Part shown: positions 1 to 9,392 of the stretch, piece by piece
Layout of the letters: each line of letters opens with the position of its first letter
Numbering within the stretch: position 1 is the first letter of the stretch
From: Bacteroidales bacterium Phil12
Lineage (GTDB): Bacteria > Bacteroidota > Bacteroidia > Bacteroidales > P3
Assembly: GCA_002633275.1 (NCBI GenBank)
Contig: NWBO01000069.1
Span: forward strand, 1-64,000
Length of the DNA: 64,000 nucleotides
Direction of reading: 5' to 3'
Program-made: the position numbers and the translations under genes
Notes under the pieces: model-generated
Told to the model about the DNA's origin: nothing
Databases searched by the model: none
The model's input: only the letters and a program-made list of their open reading frames with translations

Positions 1-42
1 CACTAATTTTGTAATGTTAAACACCATTTTATTAGCATCACG
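1..42. repeat. 21-bp repeat array, locus 1 (partial at window edge)
   Basis: One recognisable unit (about 3-23, containing AATGTTAAACA) followed by a degenerate one. It belongs to the dispersed 21-bp family described under later loci and is cut by the window edge, so its full length is unknown. Confidence 0.5.
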
Positions 43-101
43 AAAGAATTTTTCGCGAATAAATCAAACTATATTCAAAACAAATTTCAATAAATTATTT
101 A

Positions 102-131
102 CCCCTACACATTATATATAATATGTAGGGG
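102..131 (-). terminator. Hairpin terminator of the outer-membrane protein gene
   Basis: Arms CCCCTACA (102-109) and TGTAGGGG (124-131) enclose an AT-only loop. The hairpin lies about 20 bp past the stop codon of the minus-strand gene at 151-798. The flank after the hairpin is AT-rich but not a clean T run. Confidence 0.6.
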
Positions 132-150
132 CAATCTTTATTTGTTTGTT

Positions 151-798
151 TTAGAATGCGACTCTTAGCGTTAAATCTATACTATTACTTGACATTTTTG
201 GCACATCTACCAGCGTTTCGTTTGGTTCCGTACGGAATATTGCAGGCGAATAATTTATATTCAAACCCACACCTCCATACCAAAACGTAAATCCAAAAGG
301 CAATGTGTAATTACGCCATTCACCTGTATATTGACCATACGCAAAATTTATCTCCTCCACACCTACGCAGAGATTGGCACTTAAAGTTACTTTATTATTT
401 TGATAGAAGAAATATTCTGCTCCAATCTTACCGTTCCAACTATCCATACTTGCATGAAGATTATCTGCAGCAGCCAAATCATTCCCTCTGCGAGCCTCAA
501 TACCTATATAATACGACCAACTATTATTCCAAAAGTTATTTATTCCGCAACCAAATCCCCAATATAGCATCTGCATATCATCAAAATTCCCAACGAAAAT
601 TGATTTAGATGATAAGAAATTATTCATATCTGATAATCCTGTTGCATAACCACCCGACACAAAAGTATTAGTCATAAACCTATTTTTATGTAATCTTAAA
701 TAAGATTTGTCTTGTGCATTAAGTGTTACTGTGGCAAATAACACAGCAAACACAAATATTGATGCAAGCGTTATTATATTGTATTTTTTACTTTTCAT
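151..798 (-). CDS. Putative outer-membrane beta-barrel protein
   Basis: A 215-residue protein with a signal peptide: basic start MKSKK, hydrophobic residues 8-26, cleavage likely after LNAQ. The mature part is rich in aromatic and glycine residues in alternating patterns (YWGFGCGINNFW, WYGGVGLNINY) and ends in phenylalanine (TLRVAF), as outer-membrane barrel proteins do for BAM recognition. Its size fits a small 8-stranded barrel. The family is not recognised and no substrate can be named. It stands alone with its own terminator downstream. The start is the ATG directly before the signal peptide. Confidence 0.7.
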   Translation of the reverse strand: MKSKKYNIITLASIFVFAVLFATVTLNAQDKSYLRLHKNRFMTNTFVSGGYATGLSDMNNFLSSKSIFVGNFDDMQMLYWGFGCGINNFWNNSWSYYIGIEARRGNDLAAADNLHASMDSWNGKIGAEYFFYQNNKVTLSANLCVGVEEINFAYGQYTGEWRNYTLPFGFTFWYGGVGLNINYSPAIFRTEPNETLVDVPKMSSNSIDLTLRVAF

Positions 799-1254
799 TG
801 TTTTATAATTTTTTGTTAAACTTATTTTATTTATTAACTAAATACATTTATACTTATCTTCGTTTCTTTTATTTTTGTTTGAATTTTGTCGGGGAGTACA
901 TAACGAAAATTCATAAAAAGCACTCCCCCACACTTAAATTATTTTTATGTATTTGACATATAAATAAAGAAGCATACATATATAATATGTGGTATGGTTT
1001 ATTTATAAGTAAGTTTTTTATTTTGGAATTTACATAACTGAACAATGGATTTTCAAAACAAAACCATAGCAAACCGTCGTCGTATTCTCGTATTAAATTT
1101 TGTAAATATTTCACAAGTATATTATCTTTAATGACTAACTGGTGCAAAGTTACAAAAAAATCAATAATAAGCGCTACCTTATTATTGATTTTTATATTTA
1201 ATTAATTTATTTCAGACAAAAATTTGCTGAAAACAGTAGAAAATACAGCCTTTG
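799..1254. other. Non-coding spacer with two inverted repeats
   Basis: No credible gene. It holds the valS terminator (1156-1193) and an inverted repeat GGGGAGT (891-897) / ACTCCCC (922-928) whose role is unclear. The only open frame of note, on the minus strand at 911-1147, has the composition of chance AT-rich translation. Confidence 0.5.
1156..1193 (-). terminator. Strong rho-independent terminator of valS
   Basis: A perfect 16-bp stem, arms 1156-1171 and 1178-1193, with loop CGCTAC, about 60 bp beyond the valS stop. On the minus strand it runs into a T tract (the A run at 1154-1160). Confidence 0.85.
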
Positions 1255-3888
1255 TTATTGCAATGAACTCAACTCCTGTCGTAATGTTTCCAACTTGGTT
1301 TCGCAATCGGCTAATTTCTTTCTCTCCAACTCCACAACGTTTGCAGGAGCATTATTTACGAATTTTTCGTTTGATAGTTTCTTACTTACAGAGTTTTTGA
1401 AGCCCTCGTAATATTTTATCTGCTCATTGATTTTCTTTATCTCTTCGTCTTTATTGACGTTTTGGGCAATAGGAATATAAATTTCGGTCGTTCTAACCAT
1501 TAACGAAAGAGTTCCTTCTTGCTTTTGTTCAACAAAAACGATTTTGTCTATATTGGCAGTCTTTATTATTATGCTTTCGTATTTGGCAATCAAAGTTTCG
1601 CTATCGGATTTCTTAACAAAACATTCCAAAACTTGTTTTGGAGAAATACCTTTGGAGTTTCTAAGCCCACGAATAGCGGTGATAACTTCCTTTATAAAAG
1701 CAAACTCTTCGTCCATAGGATTATCTTCACTCGTAGATGTAGGATAAGCAGCGTTCATTATGAAATCATTTTCTTCTCTTACTCGCAAATTATGATATAT
1801 CTCCTCTGTGATAAACGGCATAAACGGATGAAGAATTTTCATCAAGCCCTCAAAAATATCTATAACCTGCTCATAAGTTTTTTTATCGATAGGCTTTTGA
1901 TATTCCGGCTTAACGATTTCCAACAACCACGAACAGAAATCGTCCCATATAAAGGTATAAATATTTTTCAAGCTCTCACTCAAACGATATTTGGAAAAAT
2001 CATCGTTAATACTGTCTATCATAACATTCATACGCTGTCTGAACCAATTTATTGCCAATTCAGATGCTTGTGGCTGTGTCAAATTATCCTCAACAGTAAA
2101 GCCCTTAACCAAACGCAAAGCATTCCAAATCTTATTAGTAAAGTTACGTCCTTGTTCGCAATAACTGTCATCAAACAACAAGTCGCCACCGGCAGGAGAA
2201 ACCATAAGCATACCCATTCTTACACCGTCAGCACCATATTTATCGATAAGAATAAGCGGATCCGGGGAATTGCCAAGAGTTTTAGACATTTTTCTGCCCA
2301 ATTTATCTCTAACCATTCCGGTGAAATATACATTCTTGAAAGGCACTTCATTTCTGTATTCCAAACCTGCCATAATCATTCTCGCAACCCAGAAGAAAAG
2401 AATATCGGGAGCAGTAATCAAATCATTGGTAGGATAATAATACTCTATCTCTTTGTTATGCGGATTTCTTATTCCGTCAAAACAACTCATCGGCCACAGC
2501 CACGAAGAAAACCATGTGTCCAAAACATCGTCCTCTTGTCTCAAATCCTCAATCTTATAGTTCTCGTTAGGATAAAGTTCAATGGCTTTGTCGTATGCTT
2601 CTTGCAATGTTCTGCCTACAACAAACTCTTTGTTCGGAAGATAGTACGCAGGAATACGATGACCCCACCACAACTGACGCGAAATACACCAATCCTTTAC
2701 GTTTTCCATCCAATGGCGATACGTATTCTTGAATTTATCAGGCCAAAACTGAATGGTATTATTTTCAACAACCTCCAAAGCATCTTTTGCCATATCGCCC
2801 ATACGACAGAACCACTGCATGGAAAGTTTTGGTTCGATTGGAACACTTGTTCTTTCGCTCAAACCAATCTTATTGTCGTAGTCTTCTATCTTCTCAATCA
2901 AACCCTCGTTTTCAAGGTCCTTGACAATGGCTTTTCTGCAATCAAACCTATCCATACCTTTATACTCCATACCATTGTCATTCAAAGTACCGTTGTCGTT
3001 AAAGATATTGATTGCATCAAGTTTATGTTTGATACCTATATTATAGTCGTTGATATCGTGGCAAGGAGTAATCTTCAATGCACCTGTACCAAAAGTCATA
3101 TCAACATATTCATCGGAAACAATAGGTACGACTCTTTTAACATGAGGAACGATAACCTTTTTGCCTTTCAAACTGACAAATCTCTCATCATTAGGATTGA
3201 CACAAACGGCAGTATCGCCCATTATGGTCTCTGGTCTTGTGGTTGCAACAACTATATATTTGTCTTCTCCCTTGATATAATATCTTAAATAATATAGTTT
3301 GCTGTGTTGTTCTTTATATATAACCTCTTCATCGGAAACAGCTGTCAAAGCCTTAGGATCCCAATTCACCATACGAACACCGCGGTAGATAAGTCCTTTG
3401 TCGTACAAACGGCAGAAGACATCCATAACCGCTTCGCTCATATCACTATCCATTGTGAATTTGGTACGCTCCCAATCGCAGCAGCAACCTAATTTTCTAA
3501 GTTGTTGAAGTATTATTCCGCCTTTTTCTTCTTTCCACTGCCAAGCGTATTTCAAAAACTCTTCGCGTGTTAAATCGGATTTATTGATACCTTTTTCCTT
3601 CAAAAGATTAACAACTTTGGCTTCCGTGGCAATAGATGCGTGGTCAGTGCCGGGTATCCAACAAACATTTTTACCATTCATTCGCTCTTTTCTGCACAAC
3701 ACGTCTTGAATTGTTTCATTAAGCATGTGTCCCATGTGCAAAATACCGGTAACGTTTGGTGGTGGAATTACAATGGTATAAGGTTCTCTGTCATCGGGTT
3801 CGGAATGGAATAAATTGTTCTCTATCCATTTGTCATACCACTTCTGTTCTACATTTTTCGCAATGTATTTAGATTCCAATTCTGCCAT
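1255..3888 (-). CDS. valS: Valine--tRNA ligase
   Basis: Class I aminoacyl-tRNA synthetase that charges tRNA-Val in the cytoplasm. The 877 residues match the family's usual length. The HIGH signature is HMGH at residues 51-54 within PPPNVTGILHMGH, and the KMSKS loop is GRKMSKTLGN near residue 533. Between them lies the CP1 editing domain (TTRPETIMGDTAV). After the anticodon-binding domain the last ~65 residues are charged (KKINEQIKYYEGF...KLADCETKLETLRQEL), the C-terminal coiled-coil arm typical of ValRS. It appears monocistronic: terminator downstream, about 110 bp of AT-rich DNA upstream. The start ATG precedes the conserved MAELESKYI. Confidence 0.98.
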   Translation of the reverse strand: MAELESKYIAKNVEQKWYDKWIENNLFHSEPDDREPYTIVIPPPNVTGILHMGHMLNETIQDVLCRKERMNGKNVCWIPGTDHASIATEAKVVNLLKEKGINKSDLTREEFLKYAWQWKEEKGGIILQQLRKLGCCCDWERTKFTMDSDMSEAVMDVFCRLYDKGLIYRGVRMVNWDPKALTAVSDEEVIYKEQHSKLYYLRYYIKGEDKYIVVATTRPETIMGDTAVCVNPNDERFVSLKGKKVIVPHVKRVVPIVSDEYVDMTFGTGALKITPCHDINDYNIGIKHKLDAINIFNDNGTLNDNGMEYKGMDRFDCRKAIVKDLENEGLIEKIEDYDNKIGLSERTSVPIEPKLSMQWFCRMGDMAKDALEVVENNTIQFWPDKFKNTYRHWMENVKDWCISRQLWWGHRIPAYYLPNKEFVVGRTLQEAYDKAIELYPNENYKIEDLRQEDDVLDTWFSSWLWPMSCFDGIRNPHNKEIEYYYPTNDLITAPDILFFWVARMIMAGLEYRNEVPFKNVYFTGMVRDKLGRKMSKTLGNSPDPLILIDKYGADGVRMGMLMVSPAGGDLLFDDSYCEQGRNFTNKIWNALRLVKGFTVEDNLTQPQASELAINWFRQRMNVMIDSINDDFSKYRLSESLKNIYTFIWDDFCSWLLEIVKPEYQKPIDKKTYEQVIDIFEGLMKILHPFMPFITEEIYHNLRVREENDFIMNAAYPTSTSEDNPMDEEFAFIKEVITAIRGLRNSKGISPKQVLECFVKKSDSETLIAKYESIIIKTANIDKIVFVEQKQEGTLSLMVRTTEIYIPIAQNVNKDEEIKKINEQIKYYEGFKNSVSKKLSNEKFVNNAPANVVELERKKLADCETKLETLRQELSSLQ

Positions 3889-4000
3889 AGTTGTATTATA
3901 TGTTTTTATAGTTTATCAAAATAATCGGCAAAATTACAAAAAAACAAACAAATGTATTGTAACTTTACTTGTAAAATAAACTAAATAAATTTTTATTAAA

Positions 4001-5071
4001 TTATTCACAAACTACATAATGCAAATATTCTGTTGTATAGTCTGCTTTAATATGCCTTGTTTGAGAAATGTTATCTGCTTTGAACCGAGAATATTTTTTT
4101 TCAAAGCATCCATATTTTCCACGTTTTGACATTATGCCTTTTATTTCCTCAAAAGACATAAGCCCTTCGTTATTATAACTCAAAAAAATATATTTCGCAT
4201 TTGCATTGTTTATCAAGTCCGTAAACGTTTCTTTTACTTTTCTTTTATTGCAATAGTCTGATTTTTGCATTGTATAATCACGCATTCCCGTTTTGCCTTT
4301 CAAAGTTGGATTATCATACTTTGCAATAGTTTCCAAGACGTGATAATTGGCACAATACTGCCTTTGGTTATATGGTGGGTCTAAATAAAGTATATCTTCT
4401 TTTATTTCCCGTATCAAATCATTTGCATCATTATTATATACAAAATGAGTTTGTGCATTATATATCATCTCGGCAGATTTCATTACAAGAGGTTTTTGTG
4501 CCGAAGACTTTATTTTTTTCAAAAACGCACCATACACCGAGGCAGTATTAGCCACTTTGTCAATATTTTCTATAAGTGTGGCAAGTAAAAAATAATATTC
4601 CTCTTCCGTTAATTTATTTGCTTTGAACCAATCTTCTATTTTCAGACGTATTGCATCACATTTACTCCCATTATAATCACTGAAATACAATCGATATTCT
4701 TCATTATCCTGATGATTGCCTTTGCAAAAATTGTTATACACAAATCCTTTTATAGGTGTTAAACTATCCAAATATTCACAAACTACATCTTTTCTATATT
4801 CCAAATCAGTGCTACTAAAATCTATTTCATCTTCTAATCCCGCAAAAACAAGTATTTTGTGATTGGCAATATATTGCATAGATAAAACATAACTATAATA
4901 TTGCAAATCATTGGAAATTATTTGATAACCTTTCTTTTTAAAATATTTCCCAACATTTGCTGTACCTGAAAACATATCGCAAAACGTCTTACAATCATCG
5001 TTTCCTATAACCTTTGCAATACTTTTGTCTAAAAAAGACAATAAAGAATATTTGCTGCCTATATAATTCAT
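4001..5071 (-). CDS. D12-class DNA N6-adenine methyltransferase (R-M modification subunit)
   Basis: A 356-residue D12-family (Dam/FokI-type) adenine methyltransferase. The AdoMet-binding motif I is FCDMFSGTANVGKYF near residues 29-43 and catalytic motif IV is DPPYNQRQY near residue 232. The N-terminal MNYIGSKYSLLSFL is the usual D12 opening. It is the last gene of a three-gene minus-strand unit: beta-type methyltransferase, HNH endonuclease (frameshifted), this gene, with 10 bp between the endonuclease stop and its start. Two different methyltransferases beside one nuclease is the usual arrangement for a type II/IIS system with an asymmetric site, one enzyme per strand. The recognition sequence cannot be read from the protein. 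Confidence 0.88.
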   Translation of the reverse strand: MNYIGSKYSLLSFLDKSIAKVIGNDDCKTFCDMFSGTANVGKYFKKKGYQIISNDLQYYSYVLSMQYIANHKILVFAGLEDEIDFSSTDLEYRKDVVCEYLDSLTPIKGFVYNNFCKGNHQDNEEYRLYFSDYNGSKCDAIRLKIEDWFKANKLTEEEYYFLLATLIENIDKVANTASVYGAFLKKIKSSAQKPLVMKSAEMIYNAQTHFVYNNDANDLIREIKEDILYLDPPYNQRQYCANYHVLETIAKYDNPTLKGKTGMRDYTMQKSDYCNKRKVKETFTDLINNANAKYIFLSYNNEGLMSFEEIKGIMSKRGKYGCFEKKYSRFKADNISQTRHIKADYTTEYLHYVVCE

Positions 5072-5081
5072 TTTCTAATTA

Positions 5082-5761
5082 TTATTCGTTAGGATAAAGT
5101 TTTTGCATAATAAATTCCACAGTATGTTCAGAGGCTTCTTTGCTAATTTTCTTCGCACAAGTTTTTCTATATTCCACCGGGTCGTATTGATAACAACCTA
5201 TACAACCCAAATCGTTGGTGTAATTCTCATCTCCTTCATAAAATGAGTAAGGATTACCCTTTATATTTTTAGCATCCCAACGTTTATCAGTTTCTTTGCA
5301 GTTTTTACAAATCTGTCGTTTTATATCGTTTGCCGCTTTGCATAATGGTTGAAAATCTTCTAATTTTTGAGTGTTAGAATTTGACACTCTCAAATCATTC
5401 TTTCTTCCGTCTTTATGGTCAATCTCAATTTTCGTATTCTCGCTGTTGCCATTAACACCAAGCATTACACAATTTTTATCTTTGTAATAGTTTTAATATC
5501 TTGTCTGATTGTTTGATTAAATGATTTCTCAATATTAAATCCATTTAATCGTATTCTATCGATAGAATTACCCTTTGTTAAAGATTTATCAGATTCTATT
5601 ACATAATGTTTGGCAAGTGAAGAACTTTTTCTACACCACGAACCACCATTACCAAGTTGCAAATCTTTGTATTCCCCAACGAACTCTGTAACACCTACCC
5701 AACGACTTACACCTTTTTTATTTGGTTTTGCTAATTCTAAAAATAATTCTGTTTTCGTCAT
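5082..5761 (-). pseudogene. HNH-type restriction endonuclease, split by a frameshift
   Basis: Two abutting frames form one broken gene. The 5' part (5465-5761, 98 residues) ends ...IRQDIKTITKIKIV; the 3' part (5082-5465, 127 residues) carries the HNH-like core KIEIDHKDGRKND and paired cysteines (ICKNCKETD, LGCIGC). The 3' frame stays open upstream of its ATG as NYYKDKNCVMLGVNG, which reads like genuine protein, and joins the upstream frame if one A is restored in the A4 run at 5491-5494. The repaired product would be about 224 residues, normal for a small HNH type II enzyme. It sits between two intact methyltransferases, so the locus can probably modify but not cut. A sequencing error in the homopolymer, or phase variation, are alternatives. 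Confidence 0.8.
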
Positions 5762-5779
5762 AGTTTTACAAAACGTCTA

Positions 5780-6565
5780 TTACAATTTTTTAAATACAAA
5801 AATATATTCGTGCTTAAAAAGAAAATAATCGCTCATCAATGCTCTATATCTCCAAATACTTTGCTGTCCTAATTTACCTCTGTTTCCCTCAATATTTTTT
5901 ACGATAGTACCTTTTAATTTTACATTGAAATGCTTTTTTATTGCATACATAACATAAAAGCCCAATGGTATTACTTCGCTGTTTTTATATACATCACCCA
6001 TAACCACAGCAAAATATTTGTTTTTTTGTAAATATTTCAAAGCATTTGCAAAAGCAATAATAATTTTATCTATAAAAAGTTTTACGTCCGTTATGTTTGA
6101 TAAATCATTATCTTGCTGTGTGAATTTAACAATATCCAAATAAGGTGGATGAGCAATGATGAAATCAACATTATTTCTATTAAAGTATTGAAAATTATCA
6201 ACGATACAATCATCAAACATCTGCGTGTTTGTTACATCGCAATTATTTATCTTGTATTGCAATGTACTATCAATCATCTTATCATTTGCATAATCGATAA
6301 TATTCTGATTAATATCAAAGCCTACGTATTTGCGATTGAGTTTCTCACATTCAAACAATGTTGTCCCGCTACCGGAAAATAACTCCGATACTAAATCTTG
6401 CGGCTTAGTGTAACGAGAAATTAGTTGATAAGGTATTTGAGGAACAAAATTACCATGATAAACATTTGCATGTTTTCCTTTTTTATACCTTTCATCTATC
6501 AACCACAGACTATCTATATTTATATCTGTTGTTTTCCAGTTATCTTTTGTTATACCATTATCCAT
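5780..6565 (-). CDS. DNA methyltransferase (N4-cytosine/N6-adenine, beta-class-like)
   Basis: First gene of the restriction-modification unit. From the ATG at 6565 (MDNGITKDNW) it is 261 residues; the frame continues 11 codons further to a TTG, but ATG is the better start. Two motifs mark it as a DNA amino-methyltransferase. LVSELFSGSGTTLFECEKL followed by KYVGFDIN is the AdoMet pocket, and IIAHPPYLD is catalytic motif IV, here with His before PPY. An 18-bp gap separates it from the endonuclease gene. A TAATTTTG -7-like box (6581 to 6574) lies just upstream and would give an almost leaderless message. It probably methylates the strand not served by the D12 enzyme. Confidence 0.85.
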   Translation of the reverse strand: MDNGITKDNWKTTDINIDSLWLIDERYKKGKHANVYHGNFVPQIPYQLISRYTKPQDLVSELFSGSGTTLFECEKLNRKYVGFDINQNIIDYANDKMIDSTLQYKINNCDVTNTQMFDDCIVDNFQYFNRNNVDFIIAHPPYLDIVKFTQQDNDLSNITDVKLFIDKIIIAFANALKYLQKNKYFAVVMGDVYKNSEVIPLGFYVMYAIKKHFNVKLKGTIVKNIEGNRGKLGQQSIWRYRALMSDYFLFKHEYIFVFKKL

Positions 6566-6752
6566 ATAATCGGCAAAATTACGAAAAAACGACAACAAAA
6601 CAGATAATTTATTTGCAAATTATGTGTTTCGAATATTATTTTCTAAGAAAACGATAAAGAAAAACTCGCCTTGAAATCGAATATAAAAATAATGAAAAGT
6701 ATATCCGTAGGAACAATCAACAACGAAAAAAACGAGGTATGTGTTTTCGCTG

Positions 6753-6815
6753 AATTAGTGTTAATGATTAATAAATTAGTATGAGAGATTAATTTATCAG
6801 TGTTAATAATCAAAA
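6753..6815. repeat. 21-bp repeat array, locus 2 (3 units)
   Basis: Units 6753-6773, 6774-6794 and 6795-6815. The first two begin AATTAGT; the middle ones diverge (GTTAATGATT, ATGAGAGATT, GTTAATAATC). The array lies in the 300-bp gap between the R-M operon and fabG. Confidence 0.8.
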
Positions 6816-6877
6816 AAACTTGCTATGCTCACAAAAATAAGATTAATAATAAGGAGCATAGCAAATCATTGTTAAAT

Positions 6878-7618
6878 TTATACAGTCATACCACCATCAA
6901 CAGAGAATGTTGCTCCATTGACGTAAGCACTCTCATCGGAAGCCAAAAATACAAACATCGCTGCTATATCCTCAGGTGTTCCCAAACGTCCGACAGGTAC
7001 TTTGGCAATCATTCCGTCCAAAACTTCCTTAGGCATCTTTGCTACCATTTCGGTTGCAATAAATCCGGGAGCAACAGCATTAACCGTAACGCCTTTTCTG
7101 CCGAACTCTCTTGCCAAAGTCTTGGTCATACCAATCAAACCTGCCTTTGTTGCAACGTAATTGGTTTGTCCGAAATTACCATATAATCCTACAACAGAGG
7201 AAACATTAATAATTCTTCCGCAACCTTTTTCCAACAACATAGGAGATATACATTTTGTGCAGTTGAATGTACCTGTCAAATTGATGTCAATAACGCTCTG
7301 CCAAATTTCAGGAGTCATTTTTTTCATAGTGGAATCGTTTGTGATACCTGCGTTATTCACCAAAATATCACAACCACCTTTTAATTCCTTTACCTTTGCT
7401 GCTGCTTGTTCAACATCTGTGAAATTGCTGACATCAACAGGCATAAAAATCATTTCATATCCCTGTGCTTTGGCTTCTTCAATAAAGGCTTCGCCTTTTG
7501 CTTTGTTTCTTGCCCAAACGACAACGTCTGCACCTTCTTTTGCAAAACGTAAAGCAGTTGCTTTACCTATGCCCGAAGTTCCGCCCGTAATAACGGCGAT
7601 TTTTCCTTGTAATCTCAT
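6878..7618 (-). CDS. fabG: 3-oxoacyl-[acyl-carrier-protein] reductase
   Basis: NADPH-dependent short-chain dehydrogenase of type II fatty acid synthesis that reduces 3-ketoacyl-ACP. The 246 residues show the Rossmann glycine motif TGGTSGIGKA (residues 11-20), the NNAG motif (LVNNAGITND), the catalytic Ser in NVSSVVGLYG, the YxxxK pair in NYVATKAG, and the FabG-typical C-terminus VNGATFSVDGGMTV. Other SDR reductases share these motifs, but length and C-terminus fit FabG best. It follows the threonine dehydrogenase gene with a ~100-bp gap. Confidence 0.93.
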   Translation of the reverse strand: MRLQGKIAVITGGTSGIGKATALRFAKEGADVVVWARNKAKGEAFIEEAKAQGYEMIFMPVDVSNFTDVEQAAAKVKELKGGCDILVNNAGITNDSTMKKMTPEIWQSVIDINLTGTFNCTKCISPMLLEKGCGRIINVSSVVGLYGNFGQTNYVATKAGLIGMTKTLAREFGRKGVTVNAVAPGFIATEMVAKMPKEVLDGMIAKVPVGRLGTPEDIAAMFVFLASDESAYVNGATFSVDGGMTV

Positions 7619-7717
7619 GATAATTATATTTTTATTTTGTTTATCTATATTCTGTTTTTGTGCAGCACATTGCCTTTTGTTTTTAGGAACGCATCACACA
7701 AGCAAAACAAACAACAT

Positions 7718-8674
7718 TTACTTATTGAACTTTATTTTAAGTTTTTCAATCATATCCGTTGTCATCTTGGCCAAATCGTATTCAGGTTTGAAGCCCCATT
7801 CGTTTCTCGCACATGAATCGTCCATCCAGTTTGGCCAAGAATCTGCTATGGATTGTTTAACCGGCTCAACATCGTAAGTCATCTTGAAGTCAGGATAATG
7901 TTTCTTAACCTCCGCATATATCTCCTCAGGATCGAAGTGCATTGCCGTTACGTTGAATGAGTTTCTGTGAATAAGTTTGGTAGGATCTGCCTCCATAATA
8001 TTAATAGCCGCATTCAAAGCATCAGGCATATACATCATATCCAATTGAGTTCCTTTTTTCAACGGACAAACAAAATCTTCGCCTTTAACTGCTGCGTAAT
8101 ATATATCGACAGCGTAATCCGTCGTTCCGCCACCCGGAGGACAAACGTAAGAAATCAATCCGGGAAAACGTACCGAACGTGCATCGACACCAAATCTCTT
8201 GTAATAGTAATCACCCAACAATTCACCCGTTACCTTGGTTACTCCGTAGATAGTACCAGGACGCTGGATAGTGTCCTGTGGTGTTCCGTCCAATGGTGTT
8301 GAAGGGCCGAAAGCACCTATCGAAGAAGGTGTGAATAATGCACATTTCTTTTCTCTTGATATTTCCAAGCAATTTATCAATGCTCCCATACCAACATTCC
8401 AACCAAGCATAGGATTTTTCTCTGCCGTGGCTGAAAGAATTGCTACCAAATTATAAATGGAATCTATTTCGTATTTATCGACGATTGCTGCTATTTGCTT
8501 AGCATCACAAGCATCAACCTTATCAGTAGGTCCTGATTCTTGGATTTGTTTGGTTAATCTTTCAGGGTTCAAATCTGTTGCAACAACATTGCTATTTCCA
8601 TAAACCTCTCTTAATCTCATCGTAAGTTCCGAGCCTATCTGTCCGCCAGAACCTAATACCAATATTTTTTTCAT
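7718..8674 (-). CDS. L-threonine 3-dehydrogenase, short-chain (epimerase-like) type
   Basis: A 318-residue extended SDR. The N-terminal NAD-binding motif is VLGSGGQIGSEL, the active-site pair is YGVTK, and a Ser/Thr-rich stretch TPSSIGAFGP precedes it. The overall sequence (YNLVAILSATAEKNP, RFPGLISYVCPPGGGTTDYAVDIYY) matches the UDP-galactose-epimerase-like L-threonine dehydrogenases of Flavobacteria and psychrophiles, which oxidise threonine to 2-amino-3-ketobutyrate. A ligase (Kbl) would be the partner but is not in the window. Specificity is inferred from family resemblance only. Confidence 0.85.
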   Translation of the reverse strand: MKKILVLGSGGQIGSELTMRLREVYGNSNVVATDLNPERLTKQIQESGPTDKVDACDAKQIAAIVDKYEIDSIYNLVAILSATAEKNPMLGWNVGMGALINCLEISREKKCALFTPSSIGAFGPSTPLDGTPQDTIQRPGTIYGVTKVTGELLGDYYYKRFGVDARSVRFPGLISYVCPPGGGTTDYAVDIYYAAVKGEDFVCPLKKGTQLDMMYMPDALNAAINIMEADPTKLIHRNSFNVTAMHFDPEEIYAEVKKHYPDFKMTYDVEPVKQSIADSWPNWMDDSCARNEWGFKPEYDLAKMTTDMIEKLKIKFNK

Positions 8675-9145
8675 TTTATTTAATACGTTTAGATATCTTT
8701 ATATTATATTGTTATATCCAATTTTCAAACAAAATACTTATAAAAATCGCCATTTTTTAGAGGACAAAATTACAACTTTTTATTCTTTTTGAGCGATAGT
8801 ACGTCAAAAATTTCAAAAAACTTTCAAAAATTTCACAAAACGCCGACAAACGACCTCAACTCCACACTCCAAAAATCAAGTATATTCAAAGAAAAATAAA
8901 ACACCACTTATGACAAAAATAATCACTCACATTAATTTATCAGTCATTAACACTAATAAATTAATCACTCACACTAATTTTACAGTTAGGGACACTGATA
9001 AAATAAGCAATGCAATAAAGAATTTATATTGTGATAACACTTATCACACTTGTGCCAAATTGACAAAAATTGTAAGAAATAAGAAAGGTTTTGTGGTAAT
9101 AAATGAATTTTGAAGGGTTTTGATTATGGTTGTTCAAAATAAGTT
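8675..9145. other. Non-coding interval carrying a 21-bp array
   Basis: AT-rich spacer between threonine dehydrogenase and the small gene at 9146. Apart from the array at 8918-9001 I see no gene. A 67-codon plus-strand frame from 8910 starts inside the array and is most simply its translation. Confidence 0.5.
8918..9001. repeat. 21-bp repeat array, locus 3 (4 units)
   Basis: Four abutting units: 8918-8938, 8939-8959, 8960-8980, 8981-9001. Units 1 and 3 are near-identical (AATCACTCACATTAATTT / AATCACTCACACTAATTT). Unit 2 has CATTAACACT and unit 4 TTAGGGACACTG. This alternation recurs at other loci. Confidence 0.85.
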
Positions 9146-9391
9146 TTATTTGGTATAATCAAAAAGATCGGTCTCTCGTGAAGAAAACAAATCCAATTGA
9201 TTCTTTGCCTCCACCTCAGGTGCTGCCACATTTGCCGCAAGGAAATCTTTAAGAATTTTTTTCGCTGCCGACTTTTTTGTTATGTCATTCAATCGAGCAT
9301 ATCTATCCAATAAAACCATGTCTTTTTGTGAAAGAGTAAGTTTTAACACACTCAAAGATTTTGAAGGCATTTGTCTGTTTGTTTTTTTCAT
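9146..9391 (-). CDS. Small protein with a C-terminal beta-clamp-binding-like motif
   Basis: 81 residues, function not recognised. A central segment, LKLTLSQKDMVLLDRYARL followed by KKSAAKKILKDFLA (residues 16-52), reads as a beta strand plus two helices and resembles ribbon-helix-helix proteins. After a flexible Ala/Glu linker comes QLDLF (residues 65-69), an exact match to the QL[SD]LF consensus by which DNA polymerases and repair proteins bind the DnaN sliding clamp. A second acidic-aromatic element DLFDY follows. It is transcribed divergently from kdsA. Start: ATG at 9391, the first in frame. Confidence 0.65.
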   Translation of the reverse strand: MKKTNRQMPSKSLSVLKLTLSQKDMVLLDRYARLNDITKKSAAKKILKDFLAANVAAPEVEAKNQLDLFSSRETDLFDYTK

Positions 9392-9392
9392 A

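Noticed and set aside
911..1147. 78-codon minus-strand frame in the spacer downstream of valS
   Set aside because: AT-rich random composition, and it lies past the strong valS terminator with no promoter of its own.
1519..3288. Very long open frame opposite valS
   Set aside because: Antisense shadow of a highly conserved gene; the translation has no coherent protein features.
8918..9001. CRISPR array
   Set aside because: Units abut with no spacers, are degenerate, and no cas genes are present.
8910..9113. 67-codon plus-strand frame translating the 21-bp array as heptapeptide-like repeats
   Set aside because: It starts in the array, has no recognisable homology, and the other arrays do not encode comparable frames; most simply a by-product of a 21-bp period.
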